Shown one piece after another: positions 52,003 through 61,172 of a stretch of DNA of 64,000 bases. This DNA comes from Brevundimonas sp. (GTDB lineage Bacteria; Pseudomonadota; Alphaproteobacteria; Caulobacterales; Caulobacteraceae), in the NCBI GenBank assembly GCA_003248965.1, contig QFQU01000011.1, forward strand, positions 138,777-202,776. Direction: 5' to 3'. The notes under the pieces were generated by a model, which did not search any database, had not been told where the DNA came from, and saw nothing but the letters and a program-made list of their open reading frames with translations. Made by a program: the position numbers and the translations under genes. How positions within the stretch are numbered: position 1 is the first letter of the stretch; every line of letters starts with the position of its first letter.

Positions 52003-52926
52003 CTATGACGCCGGCCTGACTTCGGCAAGCGTCGATGCGGCGGCGCGGCTGACGAGGTGATCCGTCAAAGTCCGCACGAGGCCGGCCTGTCGCGCCGAAG
52101 GCGAGAGGCACACCAGCATGCGTCGCGTCGCCCAGTCATCAGACAGTATTCTGAACTCGACCTCCATGGTGGCGGCGAAACGGCGTGCGGCGCCCTCCGG
52201 CAGCACCCCCAGACCGAAGCCGGCCTCGACCATGCGACACACCCCGTCGAAACTGCGCACCTGGACGCGAAGGCGCAGGGCGAGATCGATGGCGGCGGCC
52301 TCGGCATGCATCGAGCGCGTAATCGCCGTCGCTTCGAGAAGCCCCACGAAGTCGTGGTTCAGATAATCGACGAACCGCGCCTCCGCCTCGCCCGGCGGGA
52401 AGACGCCATGGGGGGCCAGCAAGGCCAGCCGATCCGTCCGGTAGGGATAGGTGGCCAAGCCCTTCGCTGCCGTCCCCTCCACGATGACGCCCAGATCCGC
52501 ACGGTCAGCCTGCACCGCCGCGACGATTTCCGCACTCCAGGCTTCCTCGATGTCAACGCGAATGTCTGGCGCCTGGGCGGCGAATGCAGCCAGATCGGCG
52601 GGTAGGAACTGGGTGATTGCGGAGGTATTCGCCTGGAGTCGGATCTGCCCCTTGAGGCCGCCGGCGTAGTCCGCCATCTCGCCATCTATGGCGCGCGCCT
52701 GATCGAGAAGGACCCGCGCGCTGATCAGCAAGGCCTCGCCGGCTGGCGTAAGCCGCACCCCATGACGGCTGCGATAGAAGAGCCGGACGCCGAAACGATC
52801 CTCAAGGAGGGTTATGCGACGCGATGCGGCGGCCACGGCCAGGTTGGACTGCCGGGCGGCGTCGCCGAGCTTGCCGCTCTCGGCCGCGCGGACGAACAGG
52901 CGAAGGGACGTCAGATCCTGAAACAT
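52003..52926 (-). CDS. LysR-family regulator 2
   Basis: A 307-residue LysR regulator: LTSLRLFVRAAESGKLGDAARQSNLAVAAASRRITLLED at the N-terminus (in pieces) and an effector domain with AFAAQAPDIRVDIEEAW. It is divergent from porin copy 2, with the TTCGC-N5-GCGAA operator between them and 28 bases from its own start. It is probably the activator that also acts on porin copy 1. The CitF-like gene follows it on the same strand. Confidence 0.88.
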   Translation of the reverse strand: MFQDLTSLRLFVRAAESGKLGDAARQSNLAVAAASRRITLLEDRFGVRLFYRSRHGVRLTPAGEALLISARVLLDQARAIDGEMADYAGGLKGQIRLQANTSAITQFLPADLAAFAAQAPDIRVDIEEAWSAEIVAAVQADRADLGVIVEGTAAKGLATYPYRTDRLALLAPHGVFPPGEAEARFVDYLNHDFVGLLEATAITRSMHAEAAAIDLALRLRVQVRSFDGVCRMVEAGFGLGVLPEGAARRFAATMEVEFRILSDDWATRRMLVCLSPSARQAGLVRTLTDHLVSRAAASTLAEVRPAS

Positions 52927-52953
52927 GACGCCTTGTCACTCGCAACGATTGAA

Positions 52954-52999
52954 TTCGCAATCCGCGAAATGAAACTTGTCGTATCGGCGATTTACACCC
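52954..52999 (+). promoter_or_regulatory. shared operator/promoter of porin copy 2
   Basis: A perfect palindrome TTCGC-N5-GCGAA (52954-52968) is followed by ACTTG and CGATTTACACCC, as at 42949-42994 on the other strand. It lies between the divergent LysR-2 and porin-2 genes, 76 bases before ATG 53075. Confidence 0.7.
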
Positions 53000-53074
53000 C
53001 GGCTCATCAGCCTATCGGTGTGCAATGACGCTCCCTCAAGAGAGCGCAGGAAACATCATACAGGGAGGGGTCGG

Positions 53075-53956
53075 ATGATCTCGGCACAGAAGTTCGCGTG
53101 GCGCGCGGCGGGCGCCCTTGGGGCGCTAGGCATGGCGTCAACCGCCCAGGCGCAGGCGATTGACGCGGGCGACTACGTCCCGGCGCCGTCCGGCACGCAG
53201 CTAGGCCTCGTCTATACTCAGTACAGCCACGCCAACGCCCTCTACGCCGACGGCGACAAGGTGGACGGCGACGCGGAGCTCGACGTCGCCCTGATCATGG
53301 CGCGCTACGTGGGCTTTACCAAAATCGGCGGGAAGACGCTCGACTATCAGGTTCTTCTCCCCGTGGTCGACATTCAAGCCGGCGGGTCGGTGGACGGACT
53401 GGGCTCCACACGGGGCTTGGCTGATGTCATTCTGGTCAGCACCCTTTGGCTTCATGAGGACGCCGCCAACCGATCCTATTTCGGCATAACGCCCTACGTC
53501 TATGTGCCGGTCGGCGAATACGACGGCGACAAGGCGCTGAATCCCGGCGAAAATCGCTGGAAAGGTTCGCTCCAGGCTGTCTGGTCCAAGGGACTTACCG
53601 AACATTGGGTCGGCGAGATCGCAGGCGACGTCATGGTCTATGGCGAGAACGACGACTTCGCCGGCGGCCGGACGCTTCAGCAAGACCCCACCTGGCGGGT
53701 GCAGGCTTTCGCGCGTTACATGATCGATGACGCCAACGAGGCCAATCTTCGCCTGATGTATGTCGGCGGCGGCGAGACGCAGATCGATGGCGTCGATCAG
53801 AACAACGAGTCCGGCACGGTCTCGGCCCTGGCGACCTGGCGCCATACCTTCAGCCCCCACTGGCAGTTGCTCAGTCAGGTCGGAACCGATCTCGCCGTGG
53901 AGAACGGCTTCCGCGAAGCGGCCCGCGTTCAATTCCGCATTCTCAAAGTTTTCTGA
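53075..53956 (+). CDS. MetA-pathway-type outer-membrane transporter, copy 2
   Basis: A 293-residue outer-membrane barrel related to the protein at 42001-42870. It has a signal peptide ending STAQAQ, shared blocks DAGDYVPAPSG, LWLHEDAAN and NPGENRWKGSLQ, and a terminal Phe in FRILKVF. GGGAGGGG precedes ATG 53075. It is the first gene of a set with the exported GMC dehydrogenase and aldehyde dehydrogenase, so it probably admits their alcohol substrate. Confidence 0.82.
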   Translation: MISAQKFAWRAAGALGALGMASTAQAQAIDAGDYVPAPSGTQLGLVYTQYSHANALYADGDKVDGDAELDVALIMARYVGFTKIGGKTLDYQVLLPVVDIQAGGSVDGLGSTRGLADVILVSTLWLHEDAANRSYFGITPYVYVPVGEYDGDKALNPGENRWKGSLQAVWSKGLTEHWVGEIAGDVMVYGENDDFAGGRTLQQDPTWRVQAFARYMIDDANEANLRLMYVGGGETQIDGVDQNNESGTVSALATWRHTFSPHWQLLSQVGTDLAVENGFREAARVQFRILKVF

Positions 53957-53969
53957 GAAAGGCTCGACC

Positions 53970-55682
53970 ATGACCGACAACATTAATCAGCCCCGCCTCG
54001 CCCAAACTCTGGACGCTTACAACAAGGGCCGCCTTGACCGTCGAGGCTTCCTGCGCGGCGCGGCGCTCGCCGGCGTGGGCTTCGCGGCGGCCCAGGCCTT
54101 GTCGCTTGCGGGCGGCAAGGCTTGGGCGCAATCGACCAGGACGGTCGAGGCGCCACGCGGCGCCGATTACATCGTGATCGGCGCCGGTTCGGCCGGCGCG
54201 ACTGTCGCGGGCCAGCTTGCCCGCACGACCGGCGCTTCGGTTCTCGTGCTCGAAGGCGGCCTTTCGGACGACCAGGCCGACATCTCGGATCCCGCAGGAT
54301 GGCCCTCGGCGCTCGGTTCGGCTTTCACCAAGACCTACGCCACCACGCCGCAGACGCACGCCGACAACCGGGTCATCCCCTATCCGCGCGGGGAAGGCCT
54401 CGGCGGATGCAGCAGCGTCAACTGCATGATCTACAACCGCGGCGCCGCCCAGGATTATGACGACTGGGCCTATGACGGCGCGTCCGGGTGGGACTGGAAA
54501 TCGGTTCTTCCGGACTACAAGGCTCTGGAAGACTGGCAGGACGGCGAAAGCGATCTGCGCGGCGCGGGAGGACCGCTTCACGTTACCCGTCCGGACCCGG
54601 CGCTCGGGCACGAGGGCGCCCGCGCTTTCATGGAAGGCGCCAAGTCGCTCGGCTATCCGGAAGTGTATGACTTCAACGCCGGCACGCTCGAGGGGCCGGC
54701 CTGGGTGAACTTCACAATCCAGGCCGGAAAGCGACAATCCTCCTCGGTCGCCTTCCTGCGTCCGGCGCTCGAAGCCGGCGCCAAGCTGACGGTCCTGACG
54801 GAGGCGCCTGTCCTTCGCCTGATCCTGGAGCGAGGTCGCTGCGTCGGCGTCGAGTATCTGCACAACGGCCGGGCCACAATCGTTCGCGCCGGCAAGGAAG
54901 TCATCCTATCCGCGGGCGCGCTGATCACGCCCAAACTGCTGATGCTGTCGGGCATCGGCGATCCCGTCGCCCTGCGCGCGCTGGGCCTGACGCCGGCCGT
55001 ATCGCTGTCCGGAGTCGGCTCTAATCTGCAGGATCACGTCCTCGGCGCAGGCGTAAACTATGAGGCCAAACGGCCCGTTCCGCCGACGAACTACAATGCG
55101 TCGGAAGTCTATATGTGGTGGAAATCGGATCCATCGCAGCCCGTGGCGGACATCAACGCCCTCTACATCAACCTGCCCTTCGCCACCAAGGAGTTGAACC
55201 TTGAGCAACAGCACGGCTACGCCATGCTCTGCGGCGTCATGCGGCCCAAATCCCGCGGCAGCGTCACGCTCTCCTCTGCCGACCCGCGCGCTGATCCGCT
55301 TGTCGATCCCAACTACCTCGCCGTCGATCAAGACCTGATCGCGCTCAAGGCAGCGACAGATCTGGCTCGCGCGATCGGCAACAGCGACGCCTACAAGGAC
55401 ATCCGCAAGGCGGAGCTCATGCCCGCCCGCGCCGCCCTGTCGCCCACTGAGTATCGAGACTATCTCCGCAAATCCGCGTCGACCTATTTCCATCCGGTCG
55501 GCACCGCCAAGATGGGCACAGACGCGCGTTCGGTCGTCGATCCGCAGTTGCGGGTGTACGGCGTCCAAGGCCTGAGGGTCGCGGACGCTTCGGTCATGCC
55601 CACCATCACGACGGGCAACACAAACGCCCCGTCCATCCTGATCGGGTGGAAGGCGGCGAAGATGATCGCGGCCGCCGCGTGA
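53970..55682 (+). CDS. Tat-exported GMC-family alcohol dehydrogenase
   Basis: A 570-residue FAD-dependent GMC oxidoreductase. A twin-arginine signal is visible at residues 23-55 (LDRRGFLRGAALAG to AWAQ), so the enzyme folds in the cytoplasm and works in the periplasm. FAD motif DYIVIGAGSAGATVAGQLA; GMC signatures PRGEGLGGCSSVNCMIYNRG and SAGALITPKLLMLSGIG; catalytic His in TYFHPVGTAKMG and Asn in TTGNTNAPS. It resembles polyethylene glycol and choline dehydrogenases. It follows the porin by 13 bases. Confidence 0.9.
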   Translation: MTDNINQPRLAQTLDAYNKGRLDRRGFLRGAALAGVGFAAAQALSLAGGKAWAQSTRTVEAPRGADYIVIGAGSAGATVAGQLARTTGASVLVLEGGLSDDQADISDPAGWPSALGSAFTKTYATTPQTHADNRVIPYPRGEGLGGCSSVNCMIYNRGAAQDYDDWAYDGASGWDWKSVLPDYKALEDWQDGESDLRGAGGPLHVTRPDPALGHEGARAFMEGAKSLGYPEVYDFNAGTLEGPAWVNFTIQAGKRQSSSVAFLRPALEAGAKLTVLTEAPVLRLILERGRCVGVEYLHNGRATIVRAGKEVILSAGALITPKLLMLSGIGDPVALRALGLTPAVSLSGVGSNLQDHVLGAGVNYEAKRPVPPTNYNASEVYMWWKSDPSQPVADINALYINLPFATKELNLEQQHGYAMLCGVMRPKSRGSVTLSSADPRADPLVDPNYLAVDQDLIALKAATDLARAIGNSDAYKDIRKAELMPARAALSPTEYRDYLRKSASTYFHPVGTAKMGTDARSVVDPQLRVYGVQGLRVADASVMPTITTGNTNAPSILIGWKAAKMIAAAA

Positions 55683-55766
55683 TCCGCCCTCCCCTGACCT
55701 GAGTCTCTTCGACGCCCGGCGACCCTCGCTGGGCGTCGTCGCCGTTTTCGCTAAAGGAGTTCTCCC

Positions 55767-57224
55767 ATGAACATCGCCTCCGCAATCAAGCCCGACGTCC
55801 ACATCGACTTCGACGGTCCCTACGCCCTGGCGATCAATGGCAGGCTGGTCGAGACCAACAAGTCGTTCCAGGTCCTGAATCCCGCAACGAACGCCGTCCT
55901 CGCCGATGCGCCGGAAGGCACAACCGAGCACATGGAGGCCGCCATCGCCGCCGCAAAGACGGCTTTCCCGGCCTGGTCATCGCTCGGCTGGGACGAGCGC
56001 GCGGACTATGTCGCGCGCTATGCTGACGCCCTGGAAGCGCACCGCGAGGAGTTGATCACTCTTCTGACGCTGGAACAGGGCAAGCCCCGCCACTCGATGG
56101 CCACGGGCGAGGTGGACGCGGCGATTTTCTGGGTGCGAGAAACCGCGAAGCGCCGCCTCGATGTCCAGACCATCGAGGACACAGCCGACCATACGGTTGA
56201 GATCCATCATACGCCTCTCGGCGTCGTCGGCGCCATCACGCCGTGGAATTTCCCGGTTCTCCTGGGCCTCTGGAAGGTCGCGCCCTGCCTGATTACCGGC
56301 AATACGATGGTGATGAAGCCGTCGCCCTACACCCCACTGTGTACGCTCCGTTTCGGTCAGATCGCTCAGTCCGTCTTTCCTGCCGGCGTTTTGAACATCG
56401 TGTCCGGCGGCAACGAACTCGGCCAGCAGATGACCGAGCACCCAGACGTCGCCAAAATCAGCTTCACCGGCTCCACCGCGACCGGCAAGAAGGTCATGGC
56501 CAGCGGCTCGAGCAATCTGAAGCGGATCACTCTGGAACTTGGGGGCAATGACGCGGCCATCGTTCTCGAAGGCGCCGACTGGCGACCTCTCGTCCCGATC
56601 CTGTTCTGGGCCGCCTTCGGAAACTCAGGCCAGTGGTGCATCGCCTCCAAACGGCTCTACGTCCACTCCAGTATCCATTCGGATTTTGTGGCGGCCTTCG
56701 TCGACTTCGCCAAGCAGCAGAAGATCGGCGACGGCATGGATCCCGACACCAACTTGGGGCCGATCCAGAACCGGATGCAGTTCGGTAAGCTGCTGGACCT
56801 CTTCGCGGACGTCAAAGCCAAAGGCTACAAGGTGCCGCTGGGCGGTGTGATCGACGAAAGCCTTGCCGGGAACTTCGTCCCTGTGACCGTCGTCGACAAT
56901 CCGCCGGAAGACAGCCGGATCGTCGTCGAGGAGCCGTTCGGCCCGATCCTGCCGATCCTCTCGTTCGACACGGTCGATGAAGTGGTCGCGAAGGCCAACA
57001 ACTCCCATTTCGGACTGGCGGGGTCCGTTTGGGGAGCGGATCGCGATGCGGCCATCGCCGTGGCGAAGCGGCTCGAGACAGGGACCGTCTGGGTCAACGA
57101 AATCCATATTCATGGTGTCGACATCCCATTCGGAGGCCACAAGCAGTCGGGCATGGGCGTCGAGAATGGCCAGGAAGGTCTTTCCGAGTTCACGAACACC
57201 AAAACCTATATGTTTCATAAGTAG
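55767..57224 (+). CDS. aldehyde dehydrogenase 2
   Basis: A 485-residue aldehyde dehydrogenase. Catalytic Cys in SGQWCIASKRLY, Glu in LELGGNDAA, cofactor segment TPWNFPVLL, end PFGGHKQSGMGVENG. AAAGGAG lies before ATG 55767. It probably oxidises the product of the GMC dehydrogenase after import. It is only moderately related to aldehyde dehydrogenase 1, so a separate origin is likely. Confidence 0.92.
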   Translation: MNIASAIKPDVHIDFDGPYALAINGRLVETNKSFQVLNPATNAVLADAPEGTTEHMEAAIAAAKTAFPAWSSLGWDERADYVARYADALEAHREELITLLTLEQGKPRHSMATGEVDAAIFWVRETAKRRLDVQTIEDTADHTVEIHHTPLGVVGAITPWNFPVLLGLWKVAPCLITGNTMVMKPSPYTPLCTLRFGQIAQSVFPAGVLNIVSGGNELGQQMTEHPDVAKISFTGSTATGKKVMASGSSNLKRITLELGGNDAAIVLEGADWRPLVPILFWAAFGNSGQWCIASKRLYVHSSIHSDFVAAFVDFAKQQKIGDGMDPDTNLGPIQNRMQFGKLLDLFADVKAKGYKVPLGGVIDESLAGNFVPVTVVDNPPEDSRIVVEEPFGPILPILSFDTVDEVVAKANNSHFGLAGSVWGADRDAAIAVAKRLETGTVWVNEIHIHGVDIPFGGHKQSGMGVENGQEGLSEFTNTKTYMFHK

Positions 57225-57227
57225 GCC

Positions 57228-57268
57228 GGTACCGCTCACCCGCGCCATCGCCGTGGGTGAGCGGTACC
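57228..57268 (+). terminator. strong hairpin after aldehyde dehydrogenase 2
   Basis: GGTACCGCTCACCC (57228-57241) and GGGTGAGCGGTACC (57255-57268) form a perfect 14-bp stem with a 13-base loop, four bases after the stop. No T-run follows. Confidence 0.65.
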
Positions 57269-57340
57269 CGACTCTGCGCGCTCAACCTACCGCCATAACT
57301 GTCATCTAATAGTCATGGCAGGGAAGGTCGGACATGCGCC

Positions 57341-57500
57341 GATTCTGTTGAAAAAGTCGGAAGCGCCGCTTGGCGGGGGTATGGCCGTGCGACCTCAGGT
57401 TCTCTCGCGACAGAATTTGCCGCGCCAGGTACGCTAGCCGGCAAGCTCATTGCCGAAAATCGGGGCCCGTTTCCGACCCGCCGACTTTTCAACACAATCC
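57341..57500. mobile_element. 160-bp IS-like inverted-repeat element
   Basis: GATTCTGTTGAAAAAGTCGG at 57341-57360 is matched in inverse at 57481-57500 (CCGACTTTTCAACACAATCC) with one mismatch and one gap. Such ends are common to IS-type termini. It has no coding capacity, so it is a MITE or a deleted IS. No target duplication was seen. Confidence 0.55.
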
Positions 57501-57623
57501 GCCACAAGCAGACATTCGGGTAACAGGCAGCGCCCGGCCCACTTGTAGCCTGCCACTGTTTATTCAGGCGTGATAGCGCTATCGGTGCCAGAGACGGGAG
57601 ACGCATACCTGCGGAGATAACCA

Positions 57624-58095
57624 GTGGATTTGAGATCACTAGGCCGCGCAGGTCGAATATCACGGCGCCAACTGATGCTCACCGCCGCGATGGCCGCCGT
57701 CGCTCCACGGGCCCTTGCCCAAACTCAATCGGGTAAAATTACCCCGGTCGCCGCCCGCCTTGTGGCGCTGAAGCCCTCGATCTTCGCCTCCGCCCAATCC
57801 GCCAATCGCGCCTATCTCACCTTCCTGTCACCCGACCGGTTGCTGCATAATTTCCACAAGGCCGCTGGGTTGCAGCCTAAAGGCGCGGTGTACGGCGGCT
57901 GGGAGGCTCAGAGCATCGCCGGCCATACGCTGGGCCACTATCTAAGCGGCTGCTCACTGATCGTGGCGAACACCGGCGATCTGCTGCTCAGCCAGCGCCT
58001 GATCGACACCGTCGCAGAGATGGCGCGGATCCAAGCCGCGCATGGAGACGGCTACGTCGGGGGAACGACCCTTTGGGGACAGACGGACGCGGTTG
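57624..58095 (+). pseudogene. truncated GH127-like (DUF1680) glycoside hydrolase
   Basis: The first ~157 residues of a Tat-exported beta-L-arabinofuranosidase-like protein. GTG 57624 is preceded by GGAG. The signal ISRRQLMLTAAMAAVAP has twin arginines. Family features: LSPDRLLHNFHKAAGLQP, YGGWEAQSIAGHTLGHYLSG and HGDGYVGGT. Full-length members have over 700 residues; here the frame runs into a transposase fragment and stops at 58106. It is almost certainly inactive. Confidence 0.75.
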
Positions 58096-58203
58096 ATGGC
58101 GCGTAAGTAAGATCTGAGCGAAACGGAATGGCGGCTGATCGAGCCGCCGCTGCCAAACAAACCGCGAGGGGCGCCTCGGGTGCACAATGGTTGCCTGTGG
58201 TAA
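58096..58203 (+). mobile_element. IS5-family transposase N-terminal fragment
   Basis: From ATG 58096 the frame reads MARK, stop, then DLSETEWRLIEPPLPNKPRG followed by APRV, the well-known N-terminus of IS5/IS1031-type transposases, and ends at 58203. The rest of the element is absent. It abuts the broken GH127-like gene. Confidence 0.75.
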
Positions 58204-58216
58204 TCAACGGGCGGAT

Positions 58217-58324
58217 ATGATGCCATTCGTGCTGTGGAGCTCGTTGATCGTCCTCGTCTACGTCCTCTCCTATGCGGTCGGGATCGGGACGGCTCGACAT
58301 TCGCTCCAGCGCGCTACAACCTGA
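58217..58324 (+). CDS. possible 35-residue membrane peptide
   Basis: A short frame (MMPFVLWSSLIVLVYVL, then SYAVGIGTARHS) encoding one membrane helix with a basic tail. It converges on the CPBP gene. No ribosome site is clear, so it may be chance. Confidence 0.25.
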   Translation: MMPFVLWSSLIVLVYVLSYAVGIGTARHSLQRATT

Positions 58325-58341
58325 CAGCTGCCGTTCGGTCG

Positions 58342-59223
58342 TCAAACCTTGCGCGGTAGTAGAAGGAACACGATCCCGATCAGGAAAAGGCCGCTGCAGA
58401 TCCAGCTGGCTTCCGGGCCTTGCGAGCCGCCTGTCAGAAGGTCAGGACCTTGCGGGATCAGGTGGACCAGCAGGGCCGGCAAATCGACTACAAAGCCGGT
58501 GACTGGAACCCCGAACCCGATCGACAGCAACCAGTTCCAGCCGATGTGCCAGCCCATCACCCCCCAGATGTTTCCCGCCCGGATGGCCCATAGGCAGGCG
58601 AAAACCGAAAACAGGGCTGAGCCTAACATGTCCTGCCAGGCCTGCCCCGGGGACCAATGCAGGAAGGTGAAGACCAGGGTCGTGGCTACGACGGCTGCCA
58701 GCTGGCCCCACTTGCGGGTTACGACCGACAACAGCCAGCCTCGGAAAATGAACTCCTCGACTCCGGCCTGGATTGCGAAGCACAGCAGCAGGATGGCCAT
58801 GCTGCCGAGCGGTGCTGGCGAGGATAGAGCCGGCCCGAATTCGCCCACCTGATAGCCACCAGCGAACCCGATGGAGGCGACGACCGTAGAGATGGTCACC
58901 CATCCGATCAAAAGGCCCCGAAACAGGGTCGTGAGGGGTGCCGGGCCGGTCAGGCCGACGGTCGACAGCGGACGCCGCTCGACCAGCCAAATCCAGGCAA
59001 GAACCATCAGGCCATTGAGGGCAAACGCGACCACGAGGTAGGCGTACATGCCGTTGAGGCCGATCGGACCGCCCTCGGCATCTTCTAGCCCGAGACTTCT
59101 CAGCCAGGGCGAGGGTATCAGAACGGAGGCGATTACAAAGGCGATGAACAGAAAGGGTGCGAGGATTCCCCAGGGAAGCCAGCCTTTGTGGGGTTCGGTT
59201 GAGAAGATCGTTTTTGAGGTCAT
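58342..59223 (-). CDS. CPBP-family intramembrane metalloprotease
   Basis: A 293-residue membrane protein with about eight helices and the CAAX-protease/bacteriocin-processing (CPBP) motifs: EEFIFRG (Glu156, Glu157, Arg161), FTFLHW (His189) and GWHIGWNW. These Abi-type proteases act on prenylated or bacteriocin-like substrates or in stress signalling; the substrate here is unknown. It lies 22 bases downstream of the AraC-family gene on the same strand, so co-transcription is likely. Confidence 0.88.
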   Translation of the reverse strand: MTSKTIFSTEPHKGWLPWGILAPFLFIAFVIASVLIPSPWLRSLGLEDAEGGPIGLNGMYAYLVVAFALNGLMVLAWIWLVERRPLSTVGLTGPAPLTTLFRGLLIGWVTISTVVASIGFAGGYQVGEFGPALSSPAPLGSMAILLLCFAIQAGVEEFIFRGWLLSVVTRKWGQLAAVVATTLVFTFLHWSPGQAWQDMLGSALFSVFACLWAIRAGNIWGVMGWHIGWNWLLSIGFGVPVTGFVVDLPALLVHLIPQGPDLLTGGSQGPEASWICSGLFLIGIVFLLLPRKV

Positions 59224-59245
59224 GGGCCTGAGTAGGCCAACCGCT

Positions 59246-60067
59246 TCAAATGCGGATAGAATGATCGTGCGCGGCCGTGATGGCGTTCAGCCAAGCCATC
59301 GGCGCAAGGCCGTAAGCTTTCCGGAACTGGCGGCCGAAATGACTCTGGTCGGCGAATCCGCAGATGGCCGCCACCTGCGCGCCAGGTCGCCCCTGGATCA
59401 GAAGTCCGCGCGCCTTTTCCAAGCGGCGCAGGGTCAGGTACCTGTAGGGGCTGGAGCCGAACATGGCGCGAAAGTCTCGCGATAGCTGCCAACGGTCATG
59501 GCCCGTCGCCTGCTCCAGTTCCCGCAGGGAAAAGGTCTCGTCCAAGCAAGAGTCTATATACTCTCGGGCCAACCTCGCGGCCTCCCGGTTGGTGCGCCGG
59601 ATCGGGTCGATACCGCCGGAAGCGGCTTCGAGCGCGCCCGCAATCTGAACGAGGGCATCCTGGTATTCGAGTTGGGACAACAGACTGTCATAGTCCGCCA
59701 ATAGGTTATTGACGGCCGCCGCGAGCCTCGGATCGGCCGAGAGTCCTCCTTCGATGAACGGCAGTGTCCGGCCGCCCAGGACATCCTGGATATCCATCGG
59801 TCGGATATAAGCCGTCCGATAGCGAAAGGTCCGGCCATCACCTGCGCGACCATCGTGACGCTCGTCCGGATGAATCACAACCAACTGTCCCGGCAACGAG
59901 TGACGGGTCTCGCCGCGGTAGTCGAAACTCTGAACACCCCCGAGAGTCACGCCGACGGCATAGATGTCGTGGCGGTGCGGTCCGAACGCCGCGCCCGTAA
60001 AACAGGCCTCGATCCGGTCGATGTACCCCGGCGCCCTGAACAGCCAGTTTTCCGAAGCCGCAGCCAA
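59246..60067 (-). CDS. AraC-family regulator
   Basis: A 273-residue AraC/XylS regulator with an N-terminal cupin-type sensing domain (HRHDIYAVGVTLGGVQSFDYRG, quoted in pieces) and two C-terminal helix-turn-helices: FSLRELEQATGHDRWQLSRDF and QVAAICGFADQSHFGRQFRK. The CPBP protease gene directly follows and may be its target. Confidence 0.88.
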   Translation of the reverse strand: MAAASENWLFRAPGYIDRIEACFTGAAFGPHRHDIYAVGVTLGGVQSFDYRGETRHSLPGQLVVIHPDERHDGRAGDGRTFRYRTAYIRPMDIQDVLGGRTLPFIEGGLSADPRLAAAVNNLLADYDSLLSQLEYQDALVQIAGALEAASGGIDPIRRTNREAARLAREYIDSCLDETFSLRELEQATGHDRWQLSRDFRAMFGSSPYRYLTLRRLEKARGLLIQGRPGAQVAAICGFADQSHFGRQFRKAYGLAPMAWLNAITAAHDHSIRI

Positions 60068-60821
60068 ATCCGGTTCTTTCCCGTCTGTCCGTTTTCGACA
60101 TCAAAGCACAGCCAGGACGGAAAAGAGCATGAATACGCCTTCACCTTCTGACCACTCACCTGAGAAAGGCTGGATCGGCAGTCCGGAGCGTGAAGGGCGG
60201 CGGAGTTATGCGACTCTAACCACGGGGCGGGGCCCGGAGTGGCAAGTCATGAAGAAGCTCCGGTGAGCTGGCCCATCGGTTTGGGCTGATAAGACCGACA
60301 ACACCAGCACGCCCAATAGCGGACGTTGCCAACCGCCGCCTTGAGTCAGGCCCAGCCATTCCACGACGGCGCAAATGCGCCAGGATCGGACATTGCCGCC
60401 TCGCCGGAAACAAGACATTCGTCAGGTCCGTCAGTGCCCGGGCTTGTTGAGGCTGTCCCGCCCGATCCCACTCCCAGCCCCCCCCCTGCACCGCCGACCA
60501 GCCCGACGATCATCGTCAGCCCGGCCATGATCAGTATTCCGGACACGACGCCGCCTCCGCCAGGCCCAGCTCAGCGCCATCGCCCGACAGCTCAACGAAC
60601 GACCCAGAAAGACCTTGCTCTATCGAACGCCAGCAGAGACCTTCGCCGAGTGTGTTGCAGCGATCAGTTGAGCCCACCACCCCTAGCGGCAGTTCGGCGA
60701 GACCGCTTTTGGGCTGTGGGGCCGATGTCCGTTTTTGCGCGGGTGTCGATGTTGTGGTCCGACCCATTGCGGACATTGCGCAGACAACCCGCCAGAAGAA
60801 CACTCTCAGCGCAATGTGGTC
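60068..60821. other. 750-bp stretch without a supported gene
   Basis: Frames are short and low in complexity. A Gly-rich - strand frame (60346-60546) with one hydrophobic stretch is possible but unsupported. Copies of a (G)CGGACATTG-type word occur near 60319, 60386 and 60768. Confidence 0.4.
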
Positions 60822-61172
60822 CTAACCAGCTATTCGACCGATCCGGACCAGCGTTCCGTCCGGATCGCTGATTGCGAACTCATATGTGCCCCACGGCTTC
60901 AGGTGCGGCGCGCCCGGTTCAATGATCAGTTCGCGCACCCGGTCGGCGACCGCGTCGACGTCGTCGGCATAGAGGTAGAGGCCGGACGGGTTGTCTTCGA
61001 TCCTGCCCGGCCATGACCCCGCCGTCAGATGCAGATGCCAGCCCCGCCCGTCCGCCAGGATCAGGTAATGGCCGTGGTCGCTCATCACCTTGAAGCCGAG
61101 GCGCGCGTAGAAGGCCTCGCTGACCTTTAAGTCGCGGCACGGCACGATGGCCGTCGTCCTATGCTCTGTCAT
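60822..61172 (-). CDS. VOC/glyoxalase-bleomycin resistance family protein
   Basis: A 116-residue protein with the two beta-alpha-beta-beta-beta repeats of the VOC fold: AIVPCRDLKVSEAFYARLGF and SGLYLYADDVDAVADRV, ending WGTYEFAISDPDGTLVRIG. Members bind small molecules or metals (drug binding, dioxygenases). The start overlaps the stop of the upstream membrane protein (ATGA). Confidence 0.88.
   Translation of the reverse strand: MTEHRTTAIVPCRDLKVSEAFYARLGFKVMSDHGHYLILADGRGWHLHLTAGSWPGRIEDNPSGLYLYADDVDAVADRVRELIIEPGAPHLKPWGTYEFAISDPDGTLVRIGRIAG

Noticed and set aside
60346..60546. Gly-rich 66-residue - strand frame
   Set aside because: It is low in complexity with no ribosome site or recognisable family; left as unsupported.
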